A DNA stretch of 64,000 bases from CAVPDE01 sp963702565 (GTDB lineage: Bacteria > Desulfobacterota > DSM-4660 > Desulfatiglandales > HGW-15), in assembly GCA_963702565.1 (NCBI GenBank), contig CAVPDE010000002.1:1-64000 (forward strand), read 5' to 3'. The notes under the pieces were generated by a model. The model had not been told where the DNA came from, searched no databases, and was given only the letters and a program-made list of their open reading frames with translations. A program made the position numbers and the translations under genes. This document shows, piece after piece, positions 41,122-50,743 of this stretch. The first letter of the stretch is position 1. The number at the start of each line of letters is the position of its first letter.

Positions 41122-42189
41122 CTAGCGCAAAAGCTCACGGTCGGAAGACAGCTCCCCATCTTCAATCATCAGCTTGTGTCTCTTGAGCAATTCAATGGTC
41201 GCCGGGAGATCGAGCACCACGTCTCCGGAGCTGAATTCCTTGTTCAATGCATTAGGCTCTTGGCCCTTCGGATCGCGCAACTCAGGAAGCATGGGCAGGA
41301 TCGCATAGTACTTGCCGCGCGCTACACAGTGATTGGCCTCCTCCTCGGAGATCAGGATCTCGTGTATTTTTTCCCCCGGCCGGATGCCCACCACCTGAAC
41401 CTTGATATCTCTTTCTCCAATCAGCGCTTTCGCAAGGTGTATCACCGTCGCCGACGGGGCCCTTGGGATGTACGTCTCTCCCGGCTTGGCCCCCTCCAGC
41501 GCCGCAAAAACGGTGTCGACCGCTTCATCCAGACTGAGGAGAAAGCGGGTCATCTCCGGTACGGTGATCGTGATGGGCCCCCCGTTTCGGATCTGCTCGT
41601 GAAAAAGCGGAATCACCGATCCTCGCGACGCCAGAACATTCCCGTACCGCACGCAAATGAATCGGGTCTTAGGATTCAGGATATTGGCGGAGGTCATGAT
41701 TCGCTCCTGGATCGACTTGGTCATGCCCATCACGTTCACGGGTTTGCACGCCTTGTCCGTGCTGACGGCCAGAACCGTTTCAACAGGATAGCCGTTCTCT
41801 TCAATCGCGCGCACAAGGTTGGACGCACCGATACAGTTTGTCAGAACCGCCTGGGTCGGGAAATACTCACAGGAAGGGACCTGCTTGAGGGCCGCCGCAT
41901 TGATCACCATATCCGCGCTCTTCACGGCAGCGCACAAGCTCGCATAATCCCGCACATCGCCGATCCTGAATTCGAGCACTCTCATGAAGTTCTGATAGAT
42001 CACTTCGTCGGTGGCGGCTCGCCGGTTGAGATAGGACATGCGCATGTCATGCTGCTTGGCCTCATCCCTTGAAAAAACGATCACCTTTTTGGGCGTCCCC
42101 TGTTCACCGGTTAGAACCCTCCGCACGAGGGTTTTTCCCATGGAGCCCGTGCCCCCTGTCACAAGAACGGTTTTTCCTTCAAAGATCAT
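41122..42189 (-). CDS. fnlA: UDP-GlcNAc 4,6-dehydratase/epimerase, FnlA/WbjB type
   Basis: A short CapD-like SDR of 355 residues. KTVLVTGGTGSMGKTLVRR binds NADP. The active site carries STDKACKPVNVMGMTKSIQE, where the usual Tyr of YxxxK is Met, a hallmark of the WbjB/PseB-type inverting dehydratases. VRYGNVLASRGSVIPLF and EMTRFLLSLDEAVD follow. It begins the UDP-L-FucNAc pathway from UDP-GlcNAc. It overlaps the fnlB stop by 4 bases (ATGA). Confidence 0.87.
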   Translation of the reverse strand: MIFEGKTVLVTGGTGSMGKTLVRRVLTGEQGTPKKVIVFSRDEAKQHDMRMSYLNRRAATDEVIYQNFMRVLEFRIGDVRDYASLCAAVKSADMVINAAALKQVPSCEYFPTQAVLTNCIGASNLVRAIEENGYPVETVLAVSTDKACKPVNVMGMTKSIQERIMTSANILNPKTRFICVRYGNVLASRGSVIPLFHEQIRNGGPITITVPEMTRFLLSLDEAVDTVFAALEGAKPGETYIPRAPSATVIHLAKALIGERDIKVQVVGIRPGEKIHEILISEEEANHCVARGKYYAILPMLPELRDPKGQEPNALNKEFSSGDVVLDLPATIELLKRHKLMIEDGELSSDRELLR

Positions 42190-43052
42190 TTTTGCACCTC
42201 TTTCAGACTCCTGCTCAACTCCTCAATCATCTTTTCCCATGTGGGCGGGGTATACCGGAATTCCTTGCGAAACCTCGTGGAATCCAGACTCCGGTCCAGC
42301 CGGGGCTCTTCTGCAGGTATGATTTCGATTCGCAGGCCCATTTCCCTCTTGATGAGCGTGAGCAAATCGAATTTGCTGATGGGATCGCTCGATACGTGGT
42401 AGAGCCCCCCTTTGTCAGGATAATCCGTCAGGATTCTCTCGATGATTCGGCTCAATTCAAGGGTGGTGAACCCGCTGAATATGGCATTTTTGAAGCCCTG
42501 AACACTTCCCTTCTGGGACAGAAACCACTCCAGCAAACCCTGTTTGCGAGAAAGCTCTCTCCCGATCATGGAGGTCCTCAGCGTTACGCAGTGGCTCTCA
42601 GAGACCTCCCCAAGATATTTGGTTCTGCCGTATAAGTCTTCCGCATCGGATACATCGGCCTCTTGGTACCTGCCTTTCCTCCCCGAAAAGACACAATCCG
42701 TGCTCAGGTGGACCATTCGCACGCTCGCTGCCTTGCAGAGGCCGGCCAGCCTGTGAGGGAAAAGGGAATTGATCTCCAGGCTCGGAATGCTTTCTTTTGC
42801 AGTGGATCTCTGCTTCACGATACCGACCGCATTGACGACCGCCTCCGGCCGGAACTCCCCCAATACATCAATGAGGCCTTCAAGAGAGCCCATCTCCACT
42901 CCCTCGTAGGCATTCTCGGCAGTAAACAAGTTAAACTCCTTGTAGGCTGAAAGCTTCTGTCTGAGGGTGACACGGACATCGTGTCTCCTGCTCAGGGTTT
43001 TGAACAGCTGATGCCCCAGCATTCCATCCCCGCCCAAGACAAGAATCCTCAT
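42186..43052 (-). CDS. fnlB: dTDP-4-dehydrorhamnose reductase-like, FnlB/WbjC type
   Basis: 288 residues of the RmlD SDR family: MRILVLGGDGMLGHQLFKTL, FRPEAVVNAVGIVKQR, LSTDCVFSGRKGRYQE and LYGRTKYLGEV (Tyr-x3-Lys). As the middle enzyme of the FucNAc pathway it should epimerise and reduce the 4-keto sugar. AGAGG is 7 bases before the ATG at 43052. Both ends overlap neighbours (wbuB and fnlA) by 4 bases. Confidence 0.82.
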   Translation of the reverse strand: MRILVLGGDGMLGHQLFKTLSRRHDVRVTLRQKLSAYKEFNLFTAENAYEGVEMGSLEGLIDVLGEFRPEAVVNAVGIVKQRSTAKESIPSLEINSLFPHRLAGLCKAASVRMVHLSTDCVFSGRKGRYQEADVSDAEDLYGRTKYLGEVSESHCVTLRTSMIGRELSRKQGLLEWFLSQKGSVQGFKNAIFSGFTTLELSRIIERILTDYPDKGGLYHVSSDPISKFDLLTLIKREMGLRIEIIPAEEPRLDRSLDSTRFRKEFRYTPPTWEKMIEELSRSLKEVQK

Positions 43053-44272
43053 CGGCCAACCTCTTCTTTCATCCACTGATCCAGTTTATCCAACAGGGTG
43101 TTCCTTTCAAAATGCCTTTCAGAATACTCTCTCGAATGCCGCCCCATGCTTTCGAGGTCGGACTTCGGCATCCCAAACATCTTCAGAACGACCTCGGCCA
43201 AGGCATCCGCATCACCGGCAGGAACTGCGACACCTCCTCCTGATTCCCCAATCACCCTTGCCCCTTCCCCGTCCAGGGCCGCCACAATGGGTTTCCCACA
43301 GGCAAGATAGGATTGAAGTTTTGACGGAATCGTGATGGCGAAGACAGGATCCTTCTTGAGAGTCACCAGGAGCACATCCGCCAGAGAAAAGAACCTGGGC
43401 ATGGCCTGTTCGGGGTATCTTCCCAGGAGAAGAACGGTTTTCTCGAGCCCACGCGCTCTGATCCTTTCTTCGGCCCAAGGCCGCATGGGCCCGTCCCCCA
43501 GGATCACCCAGTGGATTTCCCTCTCCTGTTTCAATTTCTCGGCGGCTGACAGGATCGTCGGAATGTCCTGAGCCCTGCCGATGTTTCCCGCAAACAGAAC
43601 TCGAAATCCTTGAGGCATGAGATTTCGCTCCGACGCGTCAGACTCGACGACGGTGCGCTTGTAAAGCTCCGGAGCACTGTTTGGAAAAAACCGGATCCTT
43701 TCTCTTGGCACGCCCTTCTTCAACATGCGGGGGACAAACTCCTGCGACTGCACGAGGACTCGGTCACAGTTCGAGTAGATCCATCGCACCAGAAGATCCG
43801 TGAGCTTCAGGAGAAAGGCGGAACGAACCATGCCTGTTCCCGCAAGCGTCTCCGGCCAAAGATCTTGAACCCAGATCCATACCGGCGTCTTTTCCATTGC
43901 TTTGAGCACCAGAGCGGGAAGCCCAACCGTAATGGGAGAGGGCTGATAGACGAAAACCAGATCCACTCTCCTGCGAAAAGAGATGGGGACGAGAAGGCAG
44001 GCGAATAGGGCCAAAGACCAGTAGTACAGCAGCATCCGCAGAGCACTGCCTCTCCCTTTGGGCACCATGGGCACCCGGACAATCTTTATGCCTTCGTGCT
44101 GTTCTCTTCTTATCGGAAAGGCCCTGTACCCGGGGTAGAACCGCCCCTCAGGGTAATTCGGTATGCCCGTCAACACCGTGATGTCATGGCCTCTCTGCCG
44201 AAGCCCCCTCGCCAGATCATTGATGGGGAAGTTTTCAGGCCAGAAGTACTGTGACACGATAAGAAGATTCAT
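43049..44272 (-). CDS. wbuB: L-FucNAc glycosyltransferase, WbuB type (GT4)
   Basis: 407 residues. The N-terminus LLIVSQYFWPENFPINDLARGL and VLTGIPNYPEGRFYPGY are close to Escherichia coli WbuB, which transfers N-acetyl-L-fucosamine. VWIWVQDLWPETLAGTGMV, RVLFAGNIGRAQDIPTIL and VPAGDADALAEVV complete the GT-B pattern. It is translationally coupled to fnlB, so donor synthesis and transfer are co-expressed. Confidence 0.85.
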   Translation of the reverse strand: MNLLIVSQYFWPENFPINDLARGLRQRGHDITVLTGIPNYPEGRFYPGYRAFPIRREQHEGIKIVRVPMVPKGRGSALRMLLYYWSLALFACLLVPISFRRRVDLVFVYQPSPITVGLPALVLKAMEKTPVWIWVQDLWPETLAGTGMVRSAFLLKLTDLLVRWIYSNCDRVLVQSQEFVPRMLKKGVPRERIRFFPNSAPELYKRTVVESDASERNLMPQGFRVLFAGNIGRAQDIPTILSAAEKLKQEREIHWVILGDGPMRPWAEERIRARGLEKTVLLLGRYPEQAMPRFFSLADVLLVTLKKDPVFAITIPSKLQSYLACGKPIVAALDGEGARVIGESGGGVAVPAGDADALAEVVLKMFGMPKSDLESMGRHSREYSERHFERNTLLDKLDQWMKEEVGR

Positions 44273-44319
44273 TTCAACTCAAGAGATAAGGCCTTCAGAG
44301 CCCCGATTCACTCACCACT

Positions 44320-45582
44320 CTAGATTCCTGCTTCTTTGTAGGCACCATGCCCTAAGTGTCCCCGATAGATACTTAAAACCTTCTCGGCGTTTTTCTTGAT
44401 GTCGAAGTTCCTGAGAGCGAGGTGATAAGCTGCCTCTCCCATCGCTCTGATCGCATCCGGTTTTTCGCAAAAAAATGTCATGGCGTCAGCCAGTGCCTGC
44501 ACGTTTCTTGGTGGCACACATAGGCCTGTTTTTCCGTGAATAATGGTGTCATCAGCCGGGCGGTCGGTGCTCACGATGCTGGGAACTTTTGAAAACGCGG
44601 CTTCGATCACGGGCCTTCCCACAGCATTCAGGTGCGATGGAAAGCACAACACATCGATGTGTTCATAGATCTTCTGGATATTTGCTGTAAAACCTAAGAG
44701 ATGGAATCGATCTTCCATACCATATCTGCGAATGCGCTCTTCTATCTCGGCCCTTAAATCCTGGGCAAATCCCAATTTCCTAAGCATGAAGCTCCTAATC
44801 CCACGGACCGTTCTCACGTTATCACCGACGATAAGGAACACCGCCTTTGATTTCTTTTCATAACATCGGCGTGCAGCCTCCAGGAAATCATAAGGGCCCT
44901 TCATTTCAAGAAGATTCCCCAGCATCCCGATCTTGACACCCTCCTTGGGCAATGCCGCAACCTTAACTGACGTATTGTCGGCTTTTTGTTCCGAACGATT
45001 CAAGGGCTCAGGGGAATAACCATTGTGTACGATCTCAGCGTCCACGTTTGCCGGGAGACTTCTCCTCACTGTCTCGTCTATGGCAATAACACGGTCAGCG
45101 TATCTTTTCAGAATTTTCATAAGCATCCGGCTTCTCAGGCTGTTTGTCCCTCCCCGTTGCACGGATCGACAATGGACGATGACAGGTTTCTTCAAAATAA
45201 GCTTGCTCAGGACAATGGGAAGAGCCATTGTGATTTCGTTGACGTGCACCAAATCAAGATTTTGCCATTTCCTTCGCGCCTTGAGAATGCCGATGATCGT
45301 AAAGGGACTAAACCAAACTTCTCGCGCCAGCAATAACCACCTGTAGCCTCGATAGTAACCCCATTCTGTGTTATCAAACTGCGAGATCCCGGGGGTACTG
45401 ATGACCGAAGCTCCTGCCCTTTCAAAAAAGCTCGGCACATTTCCTTTCTGAGTGATCAAATGCGCTTCCACAGCTCCTCTCGGGAAAGCTCTAATCAGTT
45501 CCAGGAGGCTGCGCGATGCGCCGCCGAACGCGCCAGAGCGATGAATGTACAACACCGATATGGGCCTCTCCGATCCCTTCAC
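44320..45582 (-). CDS. glycosyltransferase, GT4 family
   Basis: 420 residues. Acceptor half: VLYIHRSGAFGGASRSLLELI and LVHVNEITMALPIVLSKLIL. Donor half: KIGMLGNLLEMKGPYDFLEA, VFLIVGDN and LCFPSHLNAVGRPVIEAAFSK with the two acidic residues, then GLCVPPRNVQALADA. It is first in a sub-run ending at fcl. Sugar unknown. Confidence 0.8.
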   Translation of the reverse strand: MKGSERPISVLYIHRSGAFGGASRSLLELIRAFPRGAVEAHLITQKGNVPSFFERAGASVISTPGISQFDNTEWGYYRGYRWLLLAREVWFSPFTIIGILKARRKWQNLDLVHVNEITMALPIVLSKLILKKPVIVHCRSVQRGGTNSLRSRMLMKILKRYADRVIAIDETVRRSLPANVDAEIVHNGYSPEPLNRSEQKADNTSVKVAALPKEGVKIGMLGNLLEMKGPYDFLEAARRCYEKKSKAVFLIVGDNVRTVRGIRSFMLRKLGFAQDLRAEIEERIRRYGMEDRFHLLGFTANIQKIYEHIDVLCFPSHLNAVGRPVIEAAFSKVPSIVSTDRPADDTIIHGKTGLCVPPRNVQALADAMTFFCEKPDAIRAMGEAAYHLALRNFDIKKNAEKVLSIYRGHLGHGAYKEAGI

Positions 45583-45648
45583 TTTTCCTGAGATCCTTCA
45601 GCCTCGCCCATGTGCATTTCCCATGTCCGTCGCAAGGACGCCCCCCTT

Positions 45649-47646
45649 CTAGGAAAGCACGGCATTTTTTTGCTCCATCCACTTGACCAAATTGATCACC
45701 CTCCACAGCCGCCAGTCAAAGCCTGCCGTTCCCTCCAATACGTTCTTCCACTCCCTTCTGAAATCATCCAGCTTGACGGCTCGAAGTCTCTTGGCTGTTT
45801 CACTTTCAAGAGTCTTTTCCACCCATGGTCTCAGAGTGGTCAGCCAGATCCTCTCAGGCGTTGCGAATCCGATCTTGTCTCTTCGATTCAGAATCCCTTC
45901 AGGGACAATGTCGCGCATCGCAAGACGAAAAACGCGTTTGCCCATTCCCGTTTCATCGATGAGGAACTCTTCAGGAAGAGAATAAAGAAAACTTACAAGC
46001 TTGGGAGTCAGGAAGGGCACACGGCTTTCAATGGAATAAGCCATCGAATTGCGATCCTCATACCGCAGAAGGCTATAGAGTTCACCCTGCATGAGCAGCC
46101 TGTAAAGATCCTCTCTTATAAGATAATCGCTGCCTTTCCCCTTGTGCTCCCGCACCTTCACTCCTCTTTCTCTGAACCATTTTCCTTCTAACCACGGAGA
46201 GACCTGGTCTCTTCCGACCAGCCTCTTGAGGGCCGCGTGAAGAGAAGGGGGCAAAAACGCCCGACCTCCTTGCATCAGAAGCACAGGCCATTGACTGTGG
46301 CCGTGCTCGACTGCGGAATGACAAAAACGAAGGGCCTTGAGAAACCGACATTGCCGGATCAGTGCGGCGAGCATCGCTCCACACGAGCTCCTGTATCCCG
46401 CCAACAGCTCATCGGCTCCTTGCCCGTCGAGCATGACTTTGATCCCCTTTTCTCCTGCTAAGCCCATCACCTTGTACTGTGCGTAAATGCTCGTGCTGCC
46501 GAAAGGTTCATCCTGGAAGAACATAAGCCTTTCGAGGTCTGCCAAAAGATCCTCGCTGCTGATTCTTATTTTGTGCATCTCGGCGGCTGATGCCTTTCCG
46601 ACCAGATCGGCCCATTTTTCCTCGCAGAGAGCCGAGTCCTCTGCAACATAGGTGAAAGCCTGCAGATCAAGGTTTCTCCCTTCTAGATACCGCATCCCCA
46701 TGACAATCGCAGAAGAGTCGATCCCCCCGGATAGCGCGGCACCAACAGCCACATCGCTTCGCAAGTGAAGCTTCAAACTCTCCAAAAACAATTCCCTCAG
46801 ACGGGAGGATGCCTCTTCGATGGAAATGTTCTTCTCCTTTTCAATATCGACATCGTAATAACAGACAGGCTGAGATCCCCTTGGGTGTCTCGTGTGCAAA
46901 CACATGTAGTGACCTGGGGGAATTTGTTTTATCCCGTTGAACATCGTATCCCCACCGTAGTCGGTCAGGCCAGAGTAAAGATACTCATGCAATCGCTCAG
47001 GATGGATCTCATGGCTTACGGAGGGGACAGTCAGCAAGGCTTTGATTTCGGATGAAAACGCGAAGGCCCCTGGCAGACAGCTGTAATACAATGGCTTAAT
47101 TCCAAAAAAATCTCGCGCCAGAAAAAAGATCTCTTCATCCCGATCATAGATTGCAAAAGCGAACATGCCCACAAGACGATCCAGCATCCCTTTGCCCCAG
47201 TGAGCATAGGCGTAGAGAAGAACCTCGGTGTCACTGTTCGAATGAAAGGAAAATCCCGATTTCTTGAGTTCTTCTCGGAGCTCCAGATAATTGTAGATCT
47301 CACCATTATAGACAATCCAGTAGCGCTGATCCTGGGTGCACATGGGCTGATGGCCTTTGATAGAGAGATCCAAAATCGAAAGTCGGCGATGCCCTAACGC
47401 CACAACCGCCCTTTCATGCTTTCGGCCGGACTCATGTCTCTGCGGTGCATAGGGCATCTGGGCCCCAAAGGCGCTTTGAGGGGTATCCTCACCGCCATGC
47501 GCCCATATTTTTCCCTTTCCTCCTTGGATATAGCACACCCCTTCATCATCCGGACCACGGTGACGCTGGACTTCGGTCATTTGATGAACGAAGTCCAGCA
47601 CGTTCTCATTCCCATCAAAAGCGATCAGGCCGGCAAATCCACACAT
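45649..47646 (-). CDS. asparagine-synthase-type glutamine amidotransferase (first copy)
   Basis: 665 residues. The N-terminal glutaminase has Cys2 (MCGFAGLIAF), RHRGPDDEGV, LGHRRLSILDLS and YNGEIYNYLELR. The ATP-dependent half has the PP-loop ALSGGIDSSA, MLDGQGADELLAGY and RYEDRNSMAYSIESRVPF. It is complete. A 40-residue insert around residues 50-80 (GGEDTPQSAFGAQ) is unusual. In polysaccharide loci such enzymes (WbpS/WbtH) amidate uronic acids; asparagine synthesis is an alternative. No uronate dehydrogenase is seen in the window. Confidence 0.88.
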   Translation of the reverse strand: MCGFAGLIAFDGNENVLDFVHQMTEVQRHRGPDDEGVCYIQGGKGKIWAHGGEDTPQSAFGAQMPYAPQRHESGRKHERAVVALGHRRLSILDLSIKGHQPMCTQDQRYWIVYNGEIYNYLELREELKKSGFSFHSNSDTEVLLYAYAHWGKGMLDRLVGMFAFAIYDRDEEIFFLARDFFGIKPLYYSCLPGAFAFSSEIKALLTVPSVSHEIHPERLHEYLYSGLTDYGGDTMFNGIKQIPPGHYMCLHTRHPRGSQPVCYYDVDIEKEKNISIEEASSRLRELFLESLKLHLRSDVAVGAALSGGIDSSAIVMGMRYLEGRNLDLQAFTYVAEDSALCEEKWADLVGKASAAEMHKIRISSEDLLADLERLMFFQDEPFGSTSIYAQYKVMGLAGEKGIKVMLDGQGADELLAGYRSSCGAMLAALIRQCRFLKALRFCHSAVEHGHSQWPVLLMQGGRAFLPPSLHAALKRLVGRDQVSPWLEGKWFRERGVKVREHKGKGSDYLIREDLYRLLMQGELYSLLRYEDRNSMAYSIESRVPFLTPKLVSFLYSLPEEFLIDETGMGKRVFRLAMRDIVPEGILNRRDKIGFATPERIWLTTLRPWVEKTLESETAKRLRAVKLDDFRREWKNVLEGTAGFDWRLWRVINLVKWMEQKNAVLS

Positions 47647-47734
47647 TTCATTCCCTTGAAGGAAGGATCCTCTCCTCTACGAATTAATGACTATAAACCA
47701 CTCCAGAGAGTCCCTTCTAGTTCCCACTGAGCCT

Positions 47735-48910
47735 TCACAGGTCCTTTGTTCTACTGACCTGGCCATATATCTTGGAAATATTTCCCAGGAAAGCGCTCTC
47801 TCCAAAATGGGCCACAACGCTCTCCCGGATGGTCCGGGTATCAAAGACAACCCTTCCGGCAATAAACTTCTCCATGGCATCAGCCATTGCCAAAGGATCA
47901 GCAACTGGAACAAGAACCCCCGTTTCAGGTGTCAAGATGAACTCCGGGCCGCCGCACCGTGTTGAAAGCACTGGTTTTCCACAAGCCATGGCCTCACCGA
48001 CCACGACTCCAAAGGTTTCGGCAAGACTGGGCAGAACAAAAACGTCTGACTTTTGCATCCAGTCCCTGACTTCCGGCCTTGTGAGCATCCCCAAGAAATG
48101 GCAGTGTGTGTTCACTTCGAGCGTCGAACACAGTTTCTTAAGCTTCCGCAGATCTGGACCAGAACCCCCTATCAGAAGTCGAAAGGAGCTCACCCCTTTG
48201 TTCAGCAAGATGCGGGCACTTCTCAATAGATAATCAAAACCCTTCCCCTCGTTCATGAGACCAACGGACAGGAAGATCTTTTCCGAGCTCTGCAATTTCC
48301 CATGGTCCGTCTCTTTGCGTTGAAAAAAATTCGTCATCACGACATTGCCGAGGATCTCAATGTCAATATTCGGCTCAAAGACGTACATCTGCTGCTGGAG
48401 TGCAGGACTGACGGCAAGAATCTTGGCCACCTGATGCAAGGTCTCTCTCACTGCACGACGCTGAAAAGGAAATCGCAGATGGACGGAGAAAGGTCCCGTG
48501 TGTTCGGTCAGAACCACAGGAATTCCGCAAGCTTTCCCTAACTCCGCGGCCAAATATCCGCCCGGAAAGACAACATGAGCATGCAGAATATCAGGCTTGC
48601 CCCACGTGGACAGGATCTTTGCAAAGCCCCGCTGCACCAGCCTACGATACACCTGGGCCCTCAGGAAGTAAGGCAATTTGCCCGGAGCGAAAGCCTCTTC
48701 CCACTGGATGATCCCATCGTGCCATCCGCTGTGTGATTTCGGAACCGATCTTTTTCTAATCAGATCCCGCACTCCGAGAAGATGCGGGACCAAGACAGCA
48801 ACGTTGTAGTCAGCGGAAAGGACCTGCGCCTGGTCTTGGATGAAGATCCCAGAGACCGGAGATGCTTCATGAGGATAGAAGGGGGTGAGGATCAGGATTC
48901 GCTTTTTCAT
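47735..48910 (-). CDS. glycosyltransferase, GT4 family
   Basis: 391 residues beginning ILILTPFYPHEASPVSGIFIQDQAQVL, typical of Pel/Wca-type GT4 enzymes. The donor half has IFLSVGLMNEGKGFDYLLRSA, LLIGGSGPDLRKL, VFVLPSLAETFGVVVGEAMACG and TGVLVPVADPLAMADAM. All key acidic and basic residues are present. It lies between the first amidotransferase and a methyltransferase. Confidence 0.85.
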   Translation of the reverse strand: MKKRILILTPFYPHEASPVSGIFIQDQAQVLSADYNVAVLVPHLLGVRDLIRKRSVPKSHSGWHDGIIQWEEAFAPGKLPYFLRAQVYRRLVQRGFAKILSTWGKPDILHAHVVFPGGYLAAELGKACGIPVVLTEHTGPFSVHLRFPFQRRAVRETLHQVAKILAVSPALQQQMYVFEPNIDIEILGNVVMTNFFQRKETDHGKLQSSEKIFLSVGLMNEGKGFDYLLRSARILLNKGVSSFRLLIGGSGPDLRKLKKLCSTLEVNTHCHFLGMLTRPEVRDWMQKSDVFVLPSLAETFGVVVGEAMACGKPVLSTRCGGPEFILTPETGVLVPVADPLAMADAMEKFIAGRVVFDTRTIRESVVAHFGESAFLGNISKIYGQVSRTKDL

Positions 48911-48973
48911 CCTATCCCCATTTCCCTAGGCCGACAAATCCCCCGGCAAACAATGCGACGGCTTCTCTCCTGA

Positions 48974-49831
48974 TCAGAACCTGCCTTTCTGATACACACA
49001 CACGCTAGAGCTGAACCCCAAGCCGGCATCCTTTAGGACACTGTCCAAAGAAAGCACTATTTCTCCTATTGGTTTTGTCCAAGCCGATCGGCGATAAAAG
49101 ATCTGCAAAGCTCTCCAAATCGCAGTACAAATCAAGAAAGAGAAGCGAGAGTACCCTTCAATATTCCCATTGAGGATGAAGGAGACAGCTGGCCGCATGG
49201 CCACTTTTCTCAAACCTTCCTCGGACAGGACATCATCTAAAAGATACAAGTGCCTTGGAATCCCATTCCCTTCAAAGGAGGCGAAATCCAAAGTATCATG
49301 GAAGGTAAAAGGTTTTGTCAGGATAGGGTCCATAATCATCAGAAAGCCGCCGGACCTAACGCTCTTGGCTGAAAAGGTGAGACCATGCAAGAAGTCTTCT
49401 ATCCGCACGAGATGGTGAAGACAGTAAAAAGCCATCACCACATCGAACGAATTGGAACGCAAACTCACGTCTACTGATCTGAGATCTTCTTGAATGACTT
49501 CTACCCACGGATAATTCGCCTGAATGGATTTCAGTGCATCCAGGGACAAGTCGAGCACAGACATTTCGGCATGAAGACCCTCCCCCTTGCACCAATCAGA
49601 GAATAGGCCCGTCCAGTAGCCGGTCCCAGCACCAAGGTCCATGACAGAGAGCTTGGCTTTCTCACTCAACTGCGACTTCAGCCCTTGCAGCAAATCCAGG
49701 AATGTCCCGCTTTCACTTGCATACTTCAGTTTGTTGAATTCTTCAGACAGGTTGCTGTGACCGACTGCTCTGAGACGACCGGCGTGCCTCTGATGCATTC
49801 TTACCCAATATGGTTCGTTGTCATATTTCAT
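48974..49831 (-). CDS. class I SAM-dependent methyltransferase
   Basis: 285 residues. SVMDLGAGTGYWTGLF is motif I, VIQEDLRSVDVSL motif II, and FDVVMAFYCLHHLVRIEDFL the post-motif. The middle MIMDPILTKPFTFHDTLDF and C-terminal region are acceptor-specific. I use ATG 49831; a TTG two codons earlier is also in frame. It lies 12 bases from the GT2 gene upstream. It probably methylates a sugar of the glycan or its lipid-linked form. Confidence 0.77.
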   Translation of the reverse strand: MKYDNEPYWVRMHQRHAGRLRAVGHSNLSEEFNKLKYASESGTFLDLLQGLKSQLSEKAKLSVMDLGAGTGYWTGLFSDWCKGEGLHAEMSVLDLSLDALKSIQANYPWVEVIQEDLRSVDVSLRSNSFDVVMAFYCLHHLVRIEDFLHGLTFSAKSVRSGGFLMIMDPILTKPFTFHDTLDFASFEGNGIPRHLYLLDDVLSEEGLRKVAMRPAVSFILNGNIEGYSRFSFLICTAIWRALQIFYRRSAWTKPIGEIVLSLDSVLKDAGLGFSSSVCVYQKGRF

Positions 49832-49843
49832 GAGCAACAGTTC

Positions 49844-50734
49844 TCAGCGCTGCACCACCTTTCTGGTGATTTTTCCCAAATAAAGTCTTACCTTGTATTC
49901 GAGGATTGCCCCCCAGGTAAACAACTCTGAATTCCTCGTTGAACTTCTCAGGAGTCCGAGTGGCAGATTGATCCCCTTATCAGCCAGAACCTCGAGCATG
50001 ATCCGTTGATCTCCGCTGATCTCTTCCTGAAGAGCCTCAAACGCCCGGCGGTAGAATTGAATGGTTTCGATTTTGTTGACGGCGCCCAAGGTCAACTGGC
50101 CTTGCTCTGGGTGAACCCTTGACTTAATCAACACCTCGGGGAGATGCACGAAATCGATGCCTGCGAGGTACACTCGCAACCACATGTCATTATCCTGGAC
50201 TGTCCTTAACCGTTCGTTAAATAGACCCACCTCCTCAAAAACAGCCCTTGGAACCAAAGTAGAGCATCCGTGAATTGACGCAGTCAATATCGCTCTCTGC
50301 GGGCTTTCTGTTATTTTCTTTTCAACATGATGAAGGCCAACGTGTTTGGATTCCCCGTCGAATACCTCAAAATCGCTGTAGAGAACGACGTTCTTCTTCT
50401 CAACTTTCCTTAGAAAATCAACCTGGCGCTCAAGTTTTGTGGGGTAGTAGACATCATCGTGACTAAGCCAGGAGAAATACTCTCCTGTCATTTCCTTGAT
50501 TCCGAAATTAAGAGCGGACGCCACGCCCCCATTTTCCTTGTAGAAATACCGGATCCTTCTACCGTAAGACTTCGCAATTTTCTCCGTCTCATCTCTATCA
50601 GTCGATCCATCGTTCACGACAAGAACTTCAAAGTTCCCGTATGTCTGCCCCAGCGCACTATCTAACGCATCACGCAGATAATTGGCTCCATTGTAGACGG
50701 GAATGACAATCGATATTCTAGGTTCAAACGCCAT
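49844..50734 (-). CDS. glycosyltransferase, GT2 family
   Basis: 296 residues, GT-A fold. RISIVIPVYNGANYLRDALDSAL, VLVVNDGSTDRDETEKI and YFSWLSHDDVYYPTKL (the metal-binding motif as HDD) form the donor site. HGCSTLVPRAVFEEVGLF and DNDMWLRVYLAG mark the acceptor side with the conserved ED-like base replaced by DND. The C-terminal 60 residues are amphipathic. Sugar unknown. Confidence 0.85.
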   Translation of the reverse strand: MAFEPRISIVIPVYNGANYLRDALDSALGQTYGNFEVLVVNDGSTDRDETEKIAKSYGRRIRYFYKENGGVASALNFGIKEMTGEYFSWLSHDDVYYPTKLERQVDFLRKVEKKNVVLYSDFEVFDGESKHVGLHHVEKKITESPQRAILTASIHGCSTLVPRAVFEEVGLFNERLRTVQDNDMWLRVYLAGIDFVHLPEVLIKSRVHPEQGQLTLGAVNKIETIQFYRRAFEALQEEISGDQRIMLEVLADKGINLPLGLLRSSTRNSELFTWGAILEYKVRLYLGKITRKVVQR

Positions 50735-50743
50735 CCTGAACCC

